A DNA stretch of 64,000 nucleotides from Rahnella sikkimica (GTDB taxonomy: Bacteria > Pseudomonadota > Gammaproteobacteria > Enterobacterales > Enterobacteriaceae), in the NCBI RefSeq assembly GCF_002951615.1, contig NZ_CP019062.1, positions 248,001 through 312,000 on the forward strand. Reading direction: 5' to 3'. A program made the translations under genes and the position numbers. Shown here in pieces: positions 46,285 to 55,809 of this stretch (positions are counted from its first letter, which is position 1; each line of letters starts with the position of its first letter). Under the pieces are notes generated by a model. The model saw nothing but the letters and a program-made list of their open reading frames with translations. It was not told where the DNA came from and ran no database searches.

Positions 46285-47409
46285 ATGCTTACAACGGCTT
46301 TCAGCACAGTGTTTAAACCCTTTCTGCGCGACAGATTTTTGCATCTTCTGGTGTTGCTGGGCGTCATTCTGACGCTGTTCCAGACTGAGAAAATCATGCA
46401 GTTTCCACAGTTTGTCGACTGGGACACCATCATCACCTTGCTCGGTCTGCTGATGCTGACCAAAGGCGTTGAAGTCAGCGGCTACTTTGATTTTGTTGGC
46501 CGTAGGATGATTAACGCCATCGACAACGAACGCAGGCTGGCGCTTTTTCTGGTCACGGCCGCAGCTGTGCTTTCCACCTTTATGACCAATGACGTCGCGC
46601 TGTTTATCGTGATCCCGCTGACGATTACGCTGAAAAAGCTGACGTCTCTGCCGGTTACGCGGCTGATCATATTTGAAGCGCTGGCGGTGAATGCGGGCTC
46701 ATTGCTGACACCGATTGGTAATCCGCAAAATATCCTTTTATGGAATAAATCCGGCCAGTCCTTTCTGCATTTTATCGGGCAGATGGCTCCGCTGGCGCTG
46801 GTGACACTGCTAGCACTGCTGATTGTCACCGGCTTTTGTTTCCCGTCGCGCAGCCTTAAAAAAACGGCAAACAATGAGGGCTACCCGTTCCAGAAGCGTC
46901 TTTTAGCCAGCTGTGGCGTTCTGTACGTCGTCTTTATTGCCTGCGTGGATCTGGGGTTGGCGTTGTACGGATTACTCGCGGTGATCCTGTGTTTCCTGCT
47001 GCTGGCGCGAAAAGTCCTGCTGCGGATCGACTGGCCGCTGATCCTGGTGTTTATCGTGATGTTCATCGATGTGCGTCTGATTGTCGGGTTAGACGTTTTA
47101 CAGCCGGTTTTCGCGCGAATTCACGGGCTGCCAGATTACGGACATTATTTGCTGAGCATCGGGTTGTCTCAGGTCATCAGCAACGTGCCGGCGACGATCC
47201 TGATGATTAACTATCTGCCTTCCGGCCCGCTACTCGCCTACGCCGTGAACGCCGGTGGATTTGGTCTGGCGATGGGATCGCTGGCTAACCTGATTGCATT
47301 GCGCATGGCAAATGACAAAACGATCTGGCTGAAATTCCACTTTTACTCGTTCCCGTTCCTGCTGTTCAGCGGTGTTGCTGGCTGGTTCCTGCTCCCGTTA
47401 ATCAGTTGA
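46285..47409 (+). CDS. ybiR: YbiR-like ArsB/SLC13-type anion transporter
   Basis: 374-residue inner-membrane transporter with 10-11 hydrophobic segments. Recognised by LLGLLMLTKGVEVSGYFDFVGRRM, STFMTNDVALFIVIPLTITLKKL, FEALAVNAGSLLTPIGNPQNILLW (near 132-155) and GLSQVISNVPATILMINYLP. These are the duplicated SN(V/D)-type motifs of the ion-transporter superfamily. It resembles E. coli YbiR, whose substrate is not known. It lies downstream of adiA after a weak hairpin and may be transcribed separately. Its stop overlaps the convergent MocR gene by 8 bp. Confidence 0.82.
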   Translation: MLTTAFSTVFKPFLRDRFLHLLVLLGVILTLFQTEKIMQFPQFVDWDTIITLLGLLMLTKGVEVSGYFDFVGRRMINAIDNERRLALFLVTAAAVLSTFMTNDVALFIVIPLTITLKKLTSLPVTRLIIFEALAVNAGSLLTPIGNPQNILLWNKSGQSFLHFIGQMAPLALVTLLALLIVTGFCFPSRSLKKTANNEGYPFQKRLLASCGVLYVVFIACVDLGLALYGLLAVILCFLLLARKVLLRIDWPLILVFIVMFIDVRLIVGLDVLQPVFARIHGLPDYGHYLLSIGLSQVISNVPATILMINYLPSGPLLAYAVNAGGFGLAMGSLANLIALRMANDKTIWLKFHFYSFPFLLFSGVAGWFLLPLIS

Positions 47410-48877
47410 ACGCGCCGGTATTGATAGCGGCCAGCCGGTTAACGGCGGAAGCAATTTCTGCGGGCGTGAGGGCAGAAAAGCCCAGCAACCAGCCATCGCG
47501 ATGCAGCGCGTGGAGTTCGCTCTGATTGAGAAACAGCGGGGAAAGGCGTGGGGTTTCGATGCCCGCTTTGGCGGCCAGTGCACTGAGTCGCTGTTCTTGT
47601 CCGGCAGGCAAATGCGCCGCGATCTGTAAGCCCCCGGCCGCAACCTGCGGGGTCAGCCAGTCAATTTTTTGCCGGATTTGCTCCAGCAGATGATCGCGGC
47701 GGCTCTGATAAAGCTGGCGGGAAAGACGCAGGTGCGAGGCGAAATGACCGCTTTGTATAAATTCTGCGGTCACCGCCTGCATCAGCTGTGAAGAATGACC
47801 GTCACTGACGGTTCGCAGCGTCACCATCGGTGCGACCAGTGACGGGGGCAGCACGATGTAAGCCAGACGCAGCGAGGGGAATAAAACCTTTGAGAAGGTG
47901 CCCAGATAGATAACTTGCTGGTGCTTGTCCAGCCCCTGCATGGCCGGAAGGGGGCGTCCGTCGTAATGCAGTTCGCTGTCGTAATCGTCCTCAATGATCC
48001 AGCTTTCCTGACGTTTGGCGTAATCCAGTATATGCAGACGGCGGGACAGACTCAGGCTTACGCCAGTGGGGTAATGGTGAGAAGGCGTGAGATAGATCAG
48101 ACGCGGCGAAGGAGAGTCGTCAGCCGGACTGATGCCCTGTTCATCCACCGGTATCGCACAAAGGCGCGCACCGGCACTGGTAAACGCATTACGGGCTCCC
48201 GGATAACCGGGTTCTTCAAGCCAGACTGTATCGTTAGGATCAATCAGCAACATCGACAACAGTTGCAGTGCCTGCTGGGAACTGGTGGTGATCATGATGT
48301 GATCAGCGGAACACAGTACGCCGCGCGACTGTTGCAGATAACCGGCAATCGCCTGGCGAAGGGGTAAATATCCCTGCGGATCGCCATAACCCAGCAAACG
48401 TTCGCCTTGCGTGCGCAATTGTTTAGCGGTGATTTGCTTCCAGATTTTCAGGGGAAACGCGCGTAAATCGGGGGAGCCTGCTGCGAAAGCCGTGGGGAAT
48501 TGCGGGTCGTTGCAGCCGCCGGTTGCCACAATGTCCCGGCCCCGCGCTGAAAGCGTGGAAAGTTTCGCGGGTGTGTGCCCTTTTGCTCGTGTCGCAGAAG
48601 GGCGGGGAAGTGACTGGCTGACGAATGTCCCTTTTCCGGTCTGGCGCTGCAAATACCCTTCGGCTTCTATCTGCGCATAGGCCGCTTCCACTGTAATGCG
48701 TGAGACTTTTAAATCGGCAGCCAGCATTCGTGAAGAAGGAAGCCGCTGCCCGACAGCCAGCGCATCGGTATTAATGGCCTTCCGCAGCACCGCGCAAAGC
48801 CGGTCGCGCAGGCCGGTCGTTTTGTCCGCGTTTTCAAAAAGCGTAATCAAAGCCGACGGTTGAGACAGGTTAGCCAT
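47402..48877 (-). CDS. MocR-family (GntR/aminotransferase-like) regulator
   Basis: About 491-residue PdxR/MocR-type regulator. The N-terminal GntR winged helix (LRDRLCAVLRKAINTDALAVGQRLPSSRMLAADLKVSRITVEAAYAQIEAEGYL) is fused to a fold-type I aminotransferase domain. That domain has WLEEPGYPGARNAF, WIIEDDYDSELHYDGRPLP and the PLP-Lys motif LGTFSKVLFPSLRLAY (Lys330 from this start). Such proteins sense PLP or an amino-compound adduct. An in-frame ATG 39 bp upstream (48916) is an alternative start, and neither has a clear ribosome-binding site. It is divergent from a rhodanese gene, which may be its target. Confidence 0.87.
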   Translation of the reverse strand: MANLSQPSALITLFENADKTTGLRDRLCAVLRKAINTDALAVGQRLPSSRMLAADLKVSRITVEAAYAQIEAEGYLQRQTGKGTFVSQSLPRPSATRAKGHTPAKLSTLSARGRDIVATGGCNDPQFPTAFAAGSPDLRAFPLKIWKQITAKQLRTQGERLLGYGDPQGYLPLRQAIAGYLQQSRGVLCSADHIMITTSSQQALQLLSMLLIDPNDTVWLEEPGYPGARNAFTSAGARLCAIPVDEQGISPADDSPSPRLIYLTPSHHYPTGVSLSLSRRLHILDYAKRQESWIIEDDYDSELHYDGRPLPAMQGLDKHQQVIYLGTFSKVLFPSLRLAYIVLPPSLVAPMVTLRTVSDGHSSQLMQAVTAEFIQSGHFASHLRLSRQLYQSRRDHLLEQIRQKIDWLTPQVAAGGLQIAAHLPAGQEQRLSALAAKAGIETPRLSPLFLNQSELHALHRDGWLLGFSALTPAEIASAVNRLAAINTGAFN

Positions 48878-48977
48878 AATGGGTCTTATTGATGGGCTGA
48901 AATTGGTATTAATCATAAGGCCAAAAACAGAGATGATGAACCTGTTTTCAACACAGTGAATTGCAGAGGAAAATTTT

Positions 48978-49433
48978 ATGTCACAGACGTCTTATGTTCT
49001 GGCTTACGAACCGCCGTCTCCCGAAGTCAGCGCAGCCTATTTGCTGTCGAAGCTGAGTTTTTATACCGATGCCGCGGATGTGGCAGCCGATTTACAAAAT
49101 GGCGTGGCCGGTATTGTGGTTATTGATACCCGTTCTGCTGAACATTATGCGCGCGGTCATGTGCCCGGTGCTGTCAGTTTTCCGCATAAGAATATGACGG
49201 CAGAAAGCACCTGCGGCCTGAGTAAAGACGTGGTGTATGTCACGTATTGCGACGGGATTGGCTGTAACGGCTCTACGCAGGGCGCGTACAAACTGGCGAA
49301 ACTGGGGTTCCGGGTGAAAGAAATGATCGGCGGGCTGGATTTCTGGATCCGCGACCGGCATCCGGTGGTGGAAGGCGAAGCGCGCGGAGTCTATCCGGCA
49401 GACTTCGCCCCAGATGATTGCGGTTGTGCGTGA
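48978..49433 (+). CDS. rhodanese-like sulfurtransferase
   Basis: 151-residue single-domain rhodanese. The CH2A-like motif is VIDTRSAEHYARGHVPGAVSFPH (residues 48-70). The active-site loop is YCDGIGCNGST with Cys91 as the probable persulfide-forming nucleophile, and the strand GFRVKEMIGGLDFW follows. A C-terminal CGC-type ending (DDCGCA) could bind metal or take part in redox. It is divergent from the MocR regulator (about 100 bp or less between starts). This location suggests that it is part of a small regulated sulfur-transfer or cysteine-related response. Confidence 0.87.
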   Translation: MSQTSYVLAYEPPSPEVSAAYLLSKLSFYTDAADVAADLQNGVAGIVVIDTRSAEHYARGHVPGAVSFPHKNMTAESTCGLSKDVVYVTYCDGIGCNGSTQGAYKLAKLGFRVKEMIGGLDFWIRDRHPVVEGEARGVYPADFAPDDCGCA

Positions 49434-49441
49434 GCAGTGGT

Positions 49442-50491
49442 TTAAAAAACCGCCCACAGTAATAGTACGACCACCACAAAAGCGATAAACAACAACGGCT
49501 TGCCGCCAAGCGCCTGCATGGAAGGCGGCAACATGGCCACGAAAGGATTCATGATTGGCTGAGGATCAGTGCGCGACACGGTGGTAAAGCTGTCATCGAT
49601 GTTTTCCGCACGCGGCGAACGGTCAACGCGCTGGCTGAACAATACGCCAATCAGATCACTGACCTGAACCGGCGTCAGTGGCGTGGATAACGTCGCGCTG
49701 AAACGGTTTTCGACATACTCGGTGAGCTGACGTATTTCATGCGTGCTGGCCGGTTGTTTCAGAACGCTCAGCAGCGTGGTCAGCGTCGGCGCAGTGGTTT
49801 GCTGGCTGAGTGATGCTTTCACCTGCATGAACTGGCTCAACAATTGAAAATGCTTTGCCGGGATCGAATCGCCAACTTTTACGCCCACCAGATTGAACAG
49901 TTGCTGCCAGACTTTGACCGGCGCTTCGCCGGTCGCCGCACTGAGGCGTGTGACCAGTTGTTGCAGGCTGTTATGTTCCGCAGGCAGCAACGGGCGATCG
50001 GTGACCGGCGTCTGCTGAGGTTGCGGAATATTCATCTGACGTGTCTGGATCAGATCCAGCACTTGCTGAAGTTGCGGATGCGTCAGCTGGCTCAGAACGG
50101 TATGACCAAAGTTCTGGCGAATAAAATCGCTGACGGCCTGCCGGTTATTGCCCTGCGGCAACAGCTCGGTCAGCTGCAACATCAGCTGGCGGGTCGCGTG
50201 GCTGTCTTGGGCCTGAGTCAGTTTCCCCTGCAACAACGTCTGTGCCTGAGGAAATTGTGATGAAGTGATTTCTGCATCATGAGGCAGAGAAAGATCGTGG
50301 CGTAAATTAGCCCAGATCTCGGCAGATTTGATGGGCGTCAGCGCCATCAGTTTCACAATCAGCTTTTCCAGCGTGGTGCGCTGTGCCGGTGTGAGCGGTA
50401 ATTCGCCTCCCGGTTTAACCGGAACGGTCTGACCCTGGGGCTGTGTTCTGTTGTCGCCAACCGGCATGCCCGGGCCGCTCAAAGGTTGCAT
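49442..50491 (-). CDS. flk: putative flagellar-switch protein Flk
   Basis: 349-residue protein with a long Gln/Leu/Thr-rich cytoplasmic region and a single C-terminal TM helix (about 328-348, KPLLFIAFVVVVLLLWAVF), so it is tail-anchored. Order and features fit Flk (331 residues in E. coli), which prevents premature secretion switching in flagellar assembly. The Pro/Gln-rich N-terminal tail varies among species. It lies on the fabB-pdxB path as in E. coli but is separated from both by accessory genes. No enzymatic motif is visible. Confidence 0.85.
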   Translation of the reverse strand: MQPLSGPGMPVGDNRTQPQGQTVPVKPGGELPLTPAQRTTLEKLIVKLMALTPIKSAEIWANLRHDLSLPHDAEITSSQFPQAQTLLQGKLTQAQDSHATRQLMLQLTELLPQGNNRQAVSDFIRQNFGHTVLSQLTHPQLQQVLDLIQTRQMNIPQPQQTPVTDRPLLPAEHNSLQQLVTRLSAATGEAPVKVWQQLFNLVGVKVGDSIPAKHFQLLSQFMQVKASLSQQTTAPTLTTLLSVLKQPASTHEIRQLTEYVENRFSATLSTPLTPVQVSDLIGVLFSQRVDRSPRAENIDDSFTTVSRTDPQPIMNPFVAMLPPSMQALGGKPLLFIAFVVVVLLLWAVF

Positions 50492-50722
50492 ATCACCGTC
50501 CTTCGCTGGAAATGTAAACGTCGCTTGATGAGAAAGCGCGGCGCAGAGCGCAGAAGCGCCTCATCATACCTGCAAAGTGTTTTAACGGACACCGTGAATA
50601 GCAGCCCGGTGAACATTCATGGGGATATTGTTTCTGAAAACGGCGGGTAAAAACATCTTACTCTACGCAAAAGCGTAAAAGGGGAAGGTGCCATCCACCT
50701 GAATGGCGGATGACAGCCAGAT

Positions 50723-51628
50723 TTAACGTGTTTCTTTTTGGAATCCGTCCGGCTTGTGGCCAAACAACGGTTTTCGCAGGCGTTGCGCGAGGATAACCCC
50801 GACCAGCGTGATACCGCCGCCAATCAGATGATAGCTTTGCAGCTGTTCGTGCAGGAATAATACGGCAATGATGGCCGTGAAAATCGGCGACAGGTTCATG
50901 AAAATAGAGGCTTTGTTCGCACCCAGGCGGATAACGCCCTGGATCCACAAATAAGGCGCAATGATTGACGCCGGGATCCCCGCGAAAAGCACCAGCGGAA
51001 TATTGTGTACGGTCAGGCTGACATCTTTCGCCATCAGGAAGTTAGGCAGCAGCAGTAAGACGCCAAAAATGATCTGCACATACAACGATTGCCAGTTAGG
51101 CAGCGGGATCGCCCAGCGCTTGGTCAGTACGCCATACAGCGCGTAAGACGCGGACGCGGCAAACATCATCAGCTCCCCGGTGCCGATACCGTGTTGCAGC
51201 AACTGCGCCGGATCCCCTGCGCTCACCAGCCAGATGAGTCCGCCGAGAGAAACAATACTGCCGACCGCCACGCCAACCGTGGGTACCACGCTCAGGACAA
51301 ACAGGCCGATAAGCACCGTCAGCAGTGGGATCAGGGAGTTAAGGATCCCCATAAACAGGGCGCTGACGCTGTGCGCCGCGTAGTACGCCAGGCTCTGATA
51401 AAGCACCATTCCGAGCAGACCGAGGATCAGCAGTTTCCACCAGTATTGCCTGACGGCTTGCAGGTTACGCAGAACGCCGGGCAGGATAAAAGGCGTCAGC
51501 GTTACCAGCGCCAGAAGCCAGCGGTAAAAAGAGATGGCGGCCGGATCTATCGCACTGGATGCGGCCTTGCTGACGACCGCGTTCAGTGACCAGATCAGCA
51601 CGGCCAGCAGCGGAAAAAGTACATTCAT
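50723..51628 (-). CDS. EamA/DMT-family transporter
   Basis: 301-residue drug/metabolite transporter superfamily protein with ten TM helices in two EamA repeats. The first begins LFPLLAVLIWSLNAVVSKAA and contains FYRWLLALVTLTPF. The second contains GELMMFAASASYALYGVLTKRW and NLSPIFTAIIAVLFLHEQL near 245. Such proteins usually export amino acids or metabolites. The gene is divergent from an AraC regulator that has inverted repeats in the shared promoter, so it is the likely regulated exporter. Confidence 0.9.
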   Translation of the reverse strand: MNVLFPLLAVLIWSLNAVVSKAASSAIDPAAISFYRWLLALVTLTPFILPGVLRNLQAVRQYWWKLLILGLLGMVLYQSLAYYAAHSVSALFMGILNSLIPLLTVLIGLFVLSVVPTVGVAVGSIVSLGGLIWLVSAGDPAQLLQHGIGTGELMMFAASASYALYGVLTKRWAIPLPNWQSLYVQIIFGVLLLLPNFLMAKDVSLTVHNIPLVLFAGIPASIIAPYLWIQGVIRLGANKASIFMNLSPIFTAIIAVLFLHEQLQSYHLIGGGITLVGVILAQRLRKPLFGHKPDGFQKETR

Positions 51629-51665
51629 TGGAAATTGTCCCTGAGTAAATCGTAACGCAAGTGTA

Positions 51666-51728
51666 CGATTGTCTTATTTGTTAGATATAACGATAATCAG
51701 ACAACTGTTTCCGCAATTAAGACAATCG
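51666..51728. promoter_or_regulatory. inverted-repeat operator between EamA and AraC genes
   Basis: CGATTGTCTTA (51666-51676) and its perfect reverse complement TAAGACAATCG (51718-51728) are separated by 41 bp. A partial third copy, CAGACAACT, lies near 51698. This is a typical arrangement of AraC-type binding sites in a divergent promoter. Confidence 0.6.
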
Positions 51729-51756
51729 CAATATCGCTTACAGACAAAAGGATTTT

Positions 51757-52563
51757 ATGCCAGCTCCGCGCGTTTCATCTCCGAATCCGTCCTCTCCCCG
51801 CTATTATCCGCCCTTGCCGGAAAAAACGCCGGTGACACTGCTGTTTCGCGGCGAGATTGTCGAGGGGAATTCCGAGTATGTGCAGCATTCACATCCGTGG
51901 AGCCAGATTATCTGCGTGAAATCCGGCGTTCTGGCGATGCGGGTGGCCGGAAAACGCTATCTGGCACCGCGCGAGTTTGCGATCTGGGTGCCTGCCGGTG
52001 TGGAGCATTCGAGCTATAACCGCAAAACCACGCGATTTTGTGCGATTGATATCGCCCCGGCGCTGGATAAAGATCTGCCTTCCACACCATGTTTGCTGAC
52101 GCCGACGGCCATTTTCAATGCGATTGCCGATGACTGCTTTTCGCGCAATATGTCGGAGCCGGTCACCGAAGCGGACCTGCGCATGTGCCGCGTGTTGCTG
52201 GATCAAATCAGTCTGGCACCGCGTCAGAATACCTATCTGCCCACTTCCGAAGATAAATTACTCTCACCGGTGCTGAGTGCGCTGGAGAAAAATCCGGCGG
52301 ATAATACGCCGCTGGCGCAATGGGCGACGCAGGTTTACACCACCGAACGGACGCTATCGCGCCGCTGCCAGCAGGAGCTGGGCATGGGATTTGCGGAATG
52401 GCGTCAGCGGTTGCGCTTTCTGCATGCCATCTCGTTGTTAGAGCAGGGCAAAACCGTACACGAGATTGCGCTGGATGTGGGATACAGCTCGGCGTCGGCG
52501 TTTATCGCCATGTTCCAGCACATTTCCGGCACCACGCCACAACGTTTTCGTAACGACAGGTAA
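51757..52563 (+). CDS. AraC-family regulator with N-terminal cupin domain
   Basis: 268-residue regulator. The N-terminal cupin sensor contains HSHPWSQIICVKSGVLAMRVAGKRYLAPREFAIWVPAGVEHSSYN (near 44-88), with metal- or ligand-type His residues. The C-terminal AraC/XylS double HTH (about 168-266) includes TTERTLSRRCQQELGMGFAEWRQRLR and IALDVGYSSASAFIAMFQHISGTTPQRFR. The NimR/YeaM-like architecture is often paired with a divergent exporter, as here. It probably activates or represses the EamA gene; the inducer is unknown. Confidence 0.9.
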   Translation: MPAPRVSSPNPSSPRYYPPLPEKTPVTLLFRGEIVEGNSEYVQHSHPWSQIICVKSGVLAMRVAGKRYLAPREFAIWVPAGVEHSSYNRKTTRFCAIDIAPALDKDLPSTPCLLTPTAIFNAIADDCFSRNMSEPVTEADLRMCRVLLDQISLAPRQNTYLPTSEDKLLSPVLSALEKNPADNTPLAQWATQVYTTERTLSRRCQQELGMGFAEWRQRLRFLHAISLLEQGKTVHEIALDVGYSSASAFIAMFQHISGTTPQRFRNDR

Positions 52564-52652
52564 ACCCGGTTGGGATCTCATTTCATATCGTGGCAAAATC
52601 AGTGTCCTCTTTATTTTCTATTCTTTCTTAGGCCTTGCTGCCGGAGACAAAC

Positions 52653-53780
52653 GTGAAAATCCTGGTTGATGAAAATATGCCGTATGCCGTCGAGCTTTTT
52701 AGCCGGTTGGGGAACGTACAGGCCGTGCCTGGCCGCCCAATTCCACAAGATGCGCTCAATGATGCTGATGCACTGATGGTGCGGTCCGTGACGAAAGTGA
52801 ACGAAAGTTTGCTGGCGGGAAAACCGGTGAAATTTGTGGGTACCGCAACGGCGGGTACCGATCACGTTGATGACGCATGGCTTGCCACGCAGGGCATTGG
52901 CTTCTCGGCGGCGCCGGGCTGCAATGCGATTGCGGTGGTGGAATATGTCTTTTCTTCACTCCTGATCCTCGCGCAGCGCGACGGTTTTCAACTGCGCGAC
53001 AAAACGGTCGGGATCATTGGCGTCGGTAATGTGGGTTCGCGCCTGAACGCCCGTCTGGAAGCGCTGGGCATCCGTACACTGCTTTGCGATCCGCCGCGCG
53101 CCGATCGCGGCGATGCCGGTGAATTCTGGCCGCTGGAAAAACTGGTCGCCGAAGCCGATATTCTGACGTTCCATACTCCGCTGAATATGTCTGGCCCGTA
53201 TGCCACGCATCATCTGGTGGATGCGGATTTACTGGCGCGTCTGCCGGCTGACCGTATTCTGATTAACGCCTGCCGTGGTGAAGTTGTCGACAACGCCGCG
53301 CTGCTGGATGCGCTGAACGGAAGCAAAAAACTGACCGCCGTGCTGGATGTCTGGGAACCGGAACCTGATTTGTCGCTGGCATTGCTGGATAAAGTTGCCA
53401 TCGGAACCGCGCACATTGCCGGTTACAGTCTGGAAGGGAAAGCGCGTGGCACCACGCAGGTTTTCGAAGCGTTCAGCCAGTTCATCGGACAACCGCAAAC
53501 TGTGCCGCTGGAATCCCTGTTGCCTGCGCCGGAATTCGCCGAAGTCACTTTACGCGGCGCGCTCAGCGAAGCCAAACTGCTGCGGCTTATCCACTTAGTG
53601 TATGATGTGCGCCGCGATGACCGGCCTTTGCGCCGTGTTGCCGGGAAACCGGGCGAATTCGATAAGCTGCGCAAGTTCTATGAAGAACGCCGCGAGTGGT
53701 CGTCTTTACGTGTTATTTGCGATGATGCAGCGACGGCAGACGTCCTGAAAAAGCTCGGATTTAACAGCCAGCCTGGCTGA
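52653..53780 (+). CDS. pdxB: erythronate-4-phosphate dehydrogenase PdxB
   Basis: 375-residue NAD-dependent D-hydroxyacid dehydrogenase, the second step of pyridoxal phosphate synthesis. Seen: the N-terminus [15 protein letters not shown], the NAD loop [14 protein letters not shown] near 119, [15 protein letters not shown] (catalytic Arg), and [21 protein letters not shown] (catalytic His). The GTG start at 52653 gives the E. coli-like N-terminus (VKILVDE) and has GGAGA upstream; an in-frame TTG 18 bp upstream is rejected. It is followed by usg and truA, as in E. coli. Confidence 0.95.
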   Translation: MKILVDENMPYAVELFSRLGNVQAVPGRPIPQDALNDADALMVRSVTKVNESLLAGKPVKFVGTATAGTDHVDDAWLATQGIGFSAAPGCNAIAVVEYVFSSLLILAQRDGFQLRDKTVGIIGVGNVGSRLNARLEALGIRTLLCDPPRADRGDAGEFWPLEKLVAEADILTFHTPLNMSGPYATHHLVDADLLARLPADRILINACRGEVVDNAALLDALNGSKKLTAVLDVWEPEPDLSLALLDKVAIGTAHIAGYSLEGKARGTTQVFEAFSQFIGQPQTVPLESLLPAPEFAEVTLRGALSEAKLLRLIHLVYDVRRDDRPLRRVAGKPGEFDKLRKFYEERREWSSLRVICDDAATADVLKKLGFNSQPG

Positions 53781-53906
53781 TTTAAACCCGTCTTAACACG
53801 GCCTTAAGCTTTTTAGCCTACAGTGACGCGATAACTATTTGAAAGCAGGGCGGTGATTATTCATCGCCCCTTGTCTTTGTACTTTTATTTTCTGGAGAAA
53901 ACCAAC

Positions 53907-54917
53907 ATGTCTGATGGCTGGAATATTGCGCTGCTTGGCGCGACGGGCGCAGTCGGTGATGCGTTACTGGAATTATTGGCTGAACGTCAGTTCCCGGTTG
54001 GTGAGCTCTTCCCGCTGGCCAGTGACCGCAGTGCGGGTCAGACCGTGCGTTTTAATGGCAAAAGTCTGCGCGTACAGCTGGCATCCGGGTTTGACTGGTC
54101 ACAGGTTCAGCTGGCGTTCTTTGTTGCCGGCCACGAAGCCTCTGCGCTGTATGCCGAAGAAGCGGCAAATCAGGGTTGTCTGGTGATCGACAGCAGCGGT
54201 CTGTTCTCCCTCGAAAACGATATTCCGCTGGTGGTGCCGGGCGTGAACCCGGACGCGCTGTCCCATTACCGTAACCGTAATATCGTGGCGGTTGCCGATA
54301 GCCTGACCAGCCAGCTTCTGACGGCGATCAAGCCGCTGACCGAACAGGCCGGGCTTGCCCGTCTGCATGTTACTTCTCTGCTGTCCGTTTCCGCGCTGGG
54401 TAAAGCCGCCGTGGACGATCTGGCCGGCCAAAGCGCCCGTCTGCTTAACGGTATCCCGGCAGAAGAAGGTATTTTCACTAAGCAGCTGGCGTTTAACCTG
54501 TTGCCGCTGGTGAGCGATGAAGAGGGCAGCGTTCTTCAGGAGCGTCGTCTGGTCGATCAGGTTCGCAAAGTCCTGCAAAATGATGGTCTGCCTATTTCCG
54601 TCAGCTGTGTGCAGTCTCCGGTATTTTACGGCCATGCGCAGGTTGTGCATCTCGAAGGTTTGCGTCCGCTGTCAGCGGAAGAAGCGCGTACTGAACTCGA
54701 ACGTATCGATGATATCAGCCTCAGCGAAGAAGATGATTTCCCGACGCAGGTCAGCGACGCTTCCGGTAACGCGAACCTGAGCATTGGTTGTATCCGCAAT
54801 GACTACGGGGTGCCTGAGTTACTTCAATTCTGGTCAGTGGCTGACAACGTGCGTTTCGGCGGTGCCCTGATGGCGGTTGAGACCGCAGAAAAACTGATTA
54901 ACGAATACTGGTACTGA
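53907..54917 (+). CDS. usg: aspartate-semialdehyde dehydrogenase-like protein Usg
   Basis: 336-residue homologue of aspartate-semialdehyde dehydrogenase (Asd). The NADP-binding N-terminus is [20 protein letters not shown] (residues 5-24). Where Asd has its nucleophilic cysteine, this protein reads [12 protein letters not shown], so the catalytic Cys is missing, as in other Usg proteins. The function is unknown. It lies 126 bp after pdxB and 2 bp before truA. The ATG at 53907 has TCTGGAGAA upstream. It is almost the same length as E. coli Usg (337). Confidence 0.92.
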   Translation: MSDGWNIALLGATGAVGDALLELLAERQFPVGELFPLASDRSAGQTVRFNGKSLRVQLASGFDWSQVQLAFFVAGHEASALYAEEAANQGCLVIDSSGLFSLENDIPLVVPGVNPDALSHYRNRNIVAVADSLTSQLLTAIKPLTEQAGLARLHVTSLLSVSALGKAAVDDLAGQSARLLNGIPAEEGIFTKQLAFNLLPLVSDEEGSVLQERRLVDQVRKVLQNDGLPISVSCVQSPVFYGHAQVVHLEGLRPLSAEEARTELERIDDISLSEEDDFPTQVSDASGNANLSIGCIRNDYGVPELLQFWSVADNVRFGGALMAVETAEKLINEYWY

Positions 54918-54919
54918 TC

Positions 54920-55750
54920 ATGTCCGATGAAGTGATTGCTGACGTCGTGGCTCCGGTTGTTGCGGGGCGCGTGGCGTTAGGCATTGAGTACAACGGCAGT
55001 GAATATTATGGCTGGCAGAAACAACAGGGCGCGGCGAGCGTCCAGGCGTGTCTGGAAAAAGCCCTGAGCCGCGTGGCGGATGCGCCGATTGTGGTGCTCT
55101 GCGCCGGGCGTACCGACGCGGGTGTCAGTGCCACCGGGCAGGTAGTGCATTTCGATACGCCGGTTTTGCGCAAAGACGCCGCGTGGACGATGGGCGTCAA
55201 TACCCATCTGCCGAAAGATATCGCCGTGCGCTGGTGTGCCAGTGTCCCTGAAGATTTTCATGCACGTTTTAGCGCCACGGCACGCCGTTATCGCTATGTG
55301 ATTTACAATAATCGCTACCGTTCGGCGATTTTGCATACCGGCGTCACGCACGTCCACATGCCGCTTGACGTCGAAAAAATGCAGCTCGCCGGGCAGGCCT
55401 TGCTCGGGGAAAACGATTTTACGTCGTTTCGTGCGTCCCAGTGCCAGTCGCGCACGCCGTGGCGTTACATGATGCACCTGAATGTCAGCCGCCACGGTCA
55501 TTATGTGGTGGTGGATATTAAGGCGAACGCCTTTGTGCATCATATGGTGAGAAATATCGTGGGCAGTCTGGTTGAAATCGGTGCCGGAAATCAGCCGGTG
55601 GGCTGGATGGCGCAACTGCTGGCAGCGAAAGATCGCAATCTCGCTGCGGCGACCGGCAAAGCGGAAGGGTTGTATCTGGTATCTGTTGATTACCCTGAGA
55701 AATTTGCATTACCTCAGGTCAGTATGGGCCCCTTGTTCCTGGAAGATTAG
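54920..55750 (+). CDS. truA: tRNA pseudouridine synthase TruA
   Basis: 276-residue pseudouridine synthase for tRNA positions 38-40. The catalytic Asp66 is in [18 protein letters not shown]; most relatives have His where this protein has Ser after GV. Other family motifs are [14 protein letters not shown] near 115 and [12 protein letters not shown] near 198. It is 2 bp downstream of usg and so coupled. The N-terminus ([20 protein letters not shown]) is a few residues longer than in E. coli. Confidence 0.95.
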   Translation: MSDEVIADVVAPVVAGRVALGIEYNGSEYYGWQKQQGAASVQACLEKALSRVADAPIVVLCAGRTDAGVSATGQVVHFDTPVLRKDAAWTMGVNTHLPKDIAVRWCASVPEDFHARFSATARRYRYVIYNNRYRSAILHTGVTHVHMPLDVEKMQLAGQALLGENDFTSFRASQCQSRTPWRYMMHLNVSRHGHYVVVDIKANAFVHHMVRNIVGSLVEIGAGNQPVGWMAQLLAAKDRNLAAATGKAEGLYLVSVDYPEKFALPQVSMGPLFLED

Positions 55751-55809
55751 GGAACAGTACACGTGATTTTTACGCCACGTTTTAAAGAACATATGGGACG
55801 GTAAATCAA

